Positions 61,809 to 64,000 of a stretch of DNA of 64,000 bases are shown one piece after another. Made by a program: the position numbers and the translations under genes. The stretch's first letter is position 1, and each line of letters starts with the position of its first letter. Source of the DNA: Pelargonium x hortorum. Taxonomy: Eukaryota > Streptophyta > Magnoliopsida > Geraniales > Geraniaceae. The stretch covers positions 1 through 64,000 of the forward strand of contig JAYMTJ010000037.1 of NCBI GenBank assembly GCA_036897525.1, in the 5' to 3' direction. The notes under the pieces are model-generated. The model searched no databases and was not told where the DNA came from. It was given only the letters and a program-made list of their open reading frames with translations.

Positions 61809-64000
61809 CTTAGCAGTTATAATAAGGCCCTAGAATCTTTTTTAGTCCCTTGCTATGTTATGTCAAATGGGTTTCTTACTTTTATTACTAAAGATGTCTT
61901 TTTCATTTTTAAGGATTCCTCTAATTTCAGGTCGGTTATTTGCATTTAAGAAGCCTAGCTGGCAATAAAAACGAAATTGCAACACCAAAGACAAAGAAAG
62001 CCCCTTGCCCTTTGGGAAGGGCTCTTTACATTTTTGCGCAGTATAAAGTATGCTATTTACAAGAAACCGATTTTTAGTTAGGGAGTAGGGAGTTTTAGCT
62101 TAATAAAAAGAATGGGTATATTTGATAATATTGCATCTACTAGCACTCATTCTAAAGAAATTCGCTTTTCTTAGATTCCCTGAACCTATAGTGAGCTAAG
62201 ACAATCTTGAATTTTGTAGTGAATCGGGTATGTTAAAAGGAATCAAAGGGTATAAAAAAGTCTAGGGCTATCTGAAATTATTCCCAAGTTAAGAAGTTTC
62301 CAGTGTACGGAATTCTTATCTGTAAAAGCCTTTTTTATTGCCCGAAATTTAGTTAACACAAGACTTCCAAAAGACATCCATAAAAAGTTAGACTTAGTAT
62401 GTCCTAGCAAAGAAAAGAGGGGCTCTTATCTTATGAGACCCTCCTTGTCCTTGTGACAAGGTTTAGATAGATTAGGACTTACTAATTTCCTAAACAAAGA
62501 GACTTTAATTAATATAATTAAGGAAAGAAGAATTTTCCGAATTAAATAAAAGTAAAAAACCGAGAATCCCATAAAATTTACATAGGATATTTTAGCAAAA
62601 AACAAAAGTTCTAGGGGGTGAGTACAATCTTCCGTTAGGCCAAGGTCTTTTATTATAACATTCTTTATTAACGAGTTCCCTTTTCTTTTTTCATGTCTTA
62701 ATTCTTAGTATAATTTGAGGAGAAAGATCCATAACCGGAAAGAACTTAAAAGCGTCTGCCTATTTACAACGATAACTCCGGTATACCCAAATTATAAGGA
62801 CCCTTTTTTAGATTTTTCATTAAGCATGGGTGCTCCTTGGTTAAAAATCCCAAATAGAATTTCTTTTAGAGGCTTCCGTGTTGAGATTATCTTGAAGAAA
62901 AAACTTCCTCTGAGTTCTAATTTTAGAGTTAGAAATCAAAATTTCACAAGGTTTCTAGAGGAGACGCTAAACTTACTTTGAAGCACTCTGCTTTGTCGAA
63001 GTAAAAGGGGAACTTGGTTAGATCGGAAAACTCAAGTAAGTCTAAATCTTTTTTGAGAGATCCAGTTACGGTAAAGAAAACAAATAAAGAAAAGACTTTA
63101 CTAACCTCGTATTAAATAAATAAAGCCCCTTAAAAGAGAAAGCTTTTTTTGGCTTTAGGATATTAGGTTTTTTCTTATTTTATATTATAAGTACACTTCG
63201 CAAGCGATTAAACGAATTTAGTAAGAATTCAGACTTACAGTAACTCCTTTGTTAATACAGGTTCAGACGCGCTCGTTTTCTGTTCTGATCTCAAACTTTT
63301 GCTTTGCCTGCAGTCGGTAAAGTAGATTAACTCCTATACTTTTAAGGCTTTACCCTCCGAATCGAAAAACAAAAACCCTTTGTGGAAGTACACCTTCTAA
63401 TCTATAAAACTAAAACCACTTGGAATTTTCTTTTAGTATATACCCGACTCTTTTTTACCCTTAACTTAGCAAGGAGCTCCTCTAATATAAACTTTTGCCC
63501 TCAATACTAGCTAACGTAAAATTTTCGTTGTGATATTCACGCCTTGCTGTTAAAAAAAGTACCTGAGAATAGCAACAAGAAAGAAACCCTCTTTTATAGG
63601 TTGGCTTTTTTGTAGGTAGTTTTAGAATGTACATGAACTTAAGACAAAAGTACGTCAACCCCGAATTGAAGTAGTGTATATAGGTTCGAATCCTATTATC
63701 CCTGCAGTGTCAACTAAATGACTTATAGAGAATCTTTCTTTAGAGCTACCCCTTTTCTCCTTACAGTCTTTCTTAAACGAATTCCTAAAAAGAGGATGCC
63801 GGATTCCTAGCTTATATATAAGGAACTCCCTTGGTACAATCATATCATAAAGACCCTCTTCATTTATTATAATTATAGTGTTGCTTTCATTCTCAAAAAA
63901 TTGAGTAGTTGCTAATTCTAAATAAAGACCTTTTCAAATTCCTTAGATTCTTTTTAAAATAAAACTTTCTAAGAGAAGGTGCAGCAGTAAGAAGAGGAGT
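61809..64000. other. gene-free DNA, 61.8-64.0 kb
   Basis: The longest frame is 88 codons (62715-62981, plus) and is unrecognised. AGGAGCTCCT recurs at 63472-63481. At 63680-63696 a perfect T arm (ATAGG-TTCGAAT-CCTAT) is followed by TATCCCTG, which fits a tRNA 3' end, but no matching acceptor 5' half, D arm or anticodon arm lies upstream. Confidence 0.45.
63472..63481. repeat. AGGAGCTCCT word
   Basis: Fourth exact copy of the ten-base palindrome described at 10302. Confidence 0.7.

Noticed and set aside
63655-63843. 62-codon minus-strand frame with GFEPIYTTSIRG
   Set aside because: The end is the antisense reading of a T-arm-like sequence (63680-63696). Only that arm can be paired and no full tRNA is present.
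1-64000. CRISPR array, group I/II intron, rRNA, LTR or transposon remains
   Set aside because: I looked for regular spacer repeats, intron core motifs, conserved rRNA words, long terminal repeats and transposase or reverse-transcriptase motifs, and saw none.

Overview
The window is AT-rich (about one third G+C in the lines I counted by hand) and almost gene-free. No reading frame can be assigned to a known protein. The longest open frame is 115 codons, which is about what chance gives for 64 kb at this composition (roughly 120 codons expected across six frames, from stop-codon frequency). I found no rRNA, no group I or II intron core, no transposase or reverse transcriptase, and no CRISPR array.

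Two tRNA genes look whole, both on the minus strand: an initiator tRNA-Met(CAU) at 3176-3248 and a tRNA-Trp(CCA) at 28041-28114. The tRNA-Met resembles the native plant mitochondrial initiator (D arm and CTCATGA anticodon loop). The tRNA-Trp resembles the plastid gene that seed-plant mitochondria carry as a transferred copy. That combination suggests a seed-plant-like mitochondrial genome, or a chromosome or segment of one, that is hugely expanded. The low G+C and the absence of any protein gene over 64 kb are unusual for that group, so the assignment is an inference (about 0.5); an expanded green-algal organelle genome is the main alternative.

Around these two genes lie about ten decayed tRNA-like stretches. 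They include a second, broken Trp-like copy (31432-31500), pieces resembling tRNA-Lys, Pro, Arg(ACG), Asp and Met, and a tRNA-like cloverleaf with an aberrant anticodon loop (10414-10492).

Layout: 1-10.4 kb desert with trnfM; 10.4-10.64 kb two tRNA-like elements side by side; 10.6-28 kb desert with Lys-like and other relics; 28-34.3 kb trnW, its broken copy, a (GGGTA)5 tract and an Arg-like relic; 34.3-50 kb desert with a cluster of long palindromes near 38.2-38.5 kb and a strong hairpin at 49.8 kb; 50.4-52.8 kb further relics and a G+C-richer island; 53.2-59.35 kb a block with marked C-over-G skew; 59.35-64 kb desert with two weak relics.

At small scale the DNA is dotted with short G/C-rich words in the AT background, often with dyad symmetry. 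Two recur far more often than base composition predicts: AGGAGCTCCT and GGGAATCC/GGATTCCC. These words, with the palindromes and tRNA relics, are the structure most worth following up.
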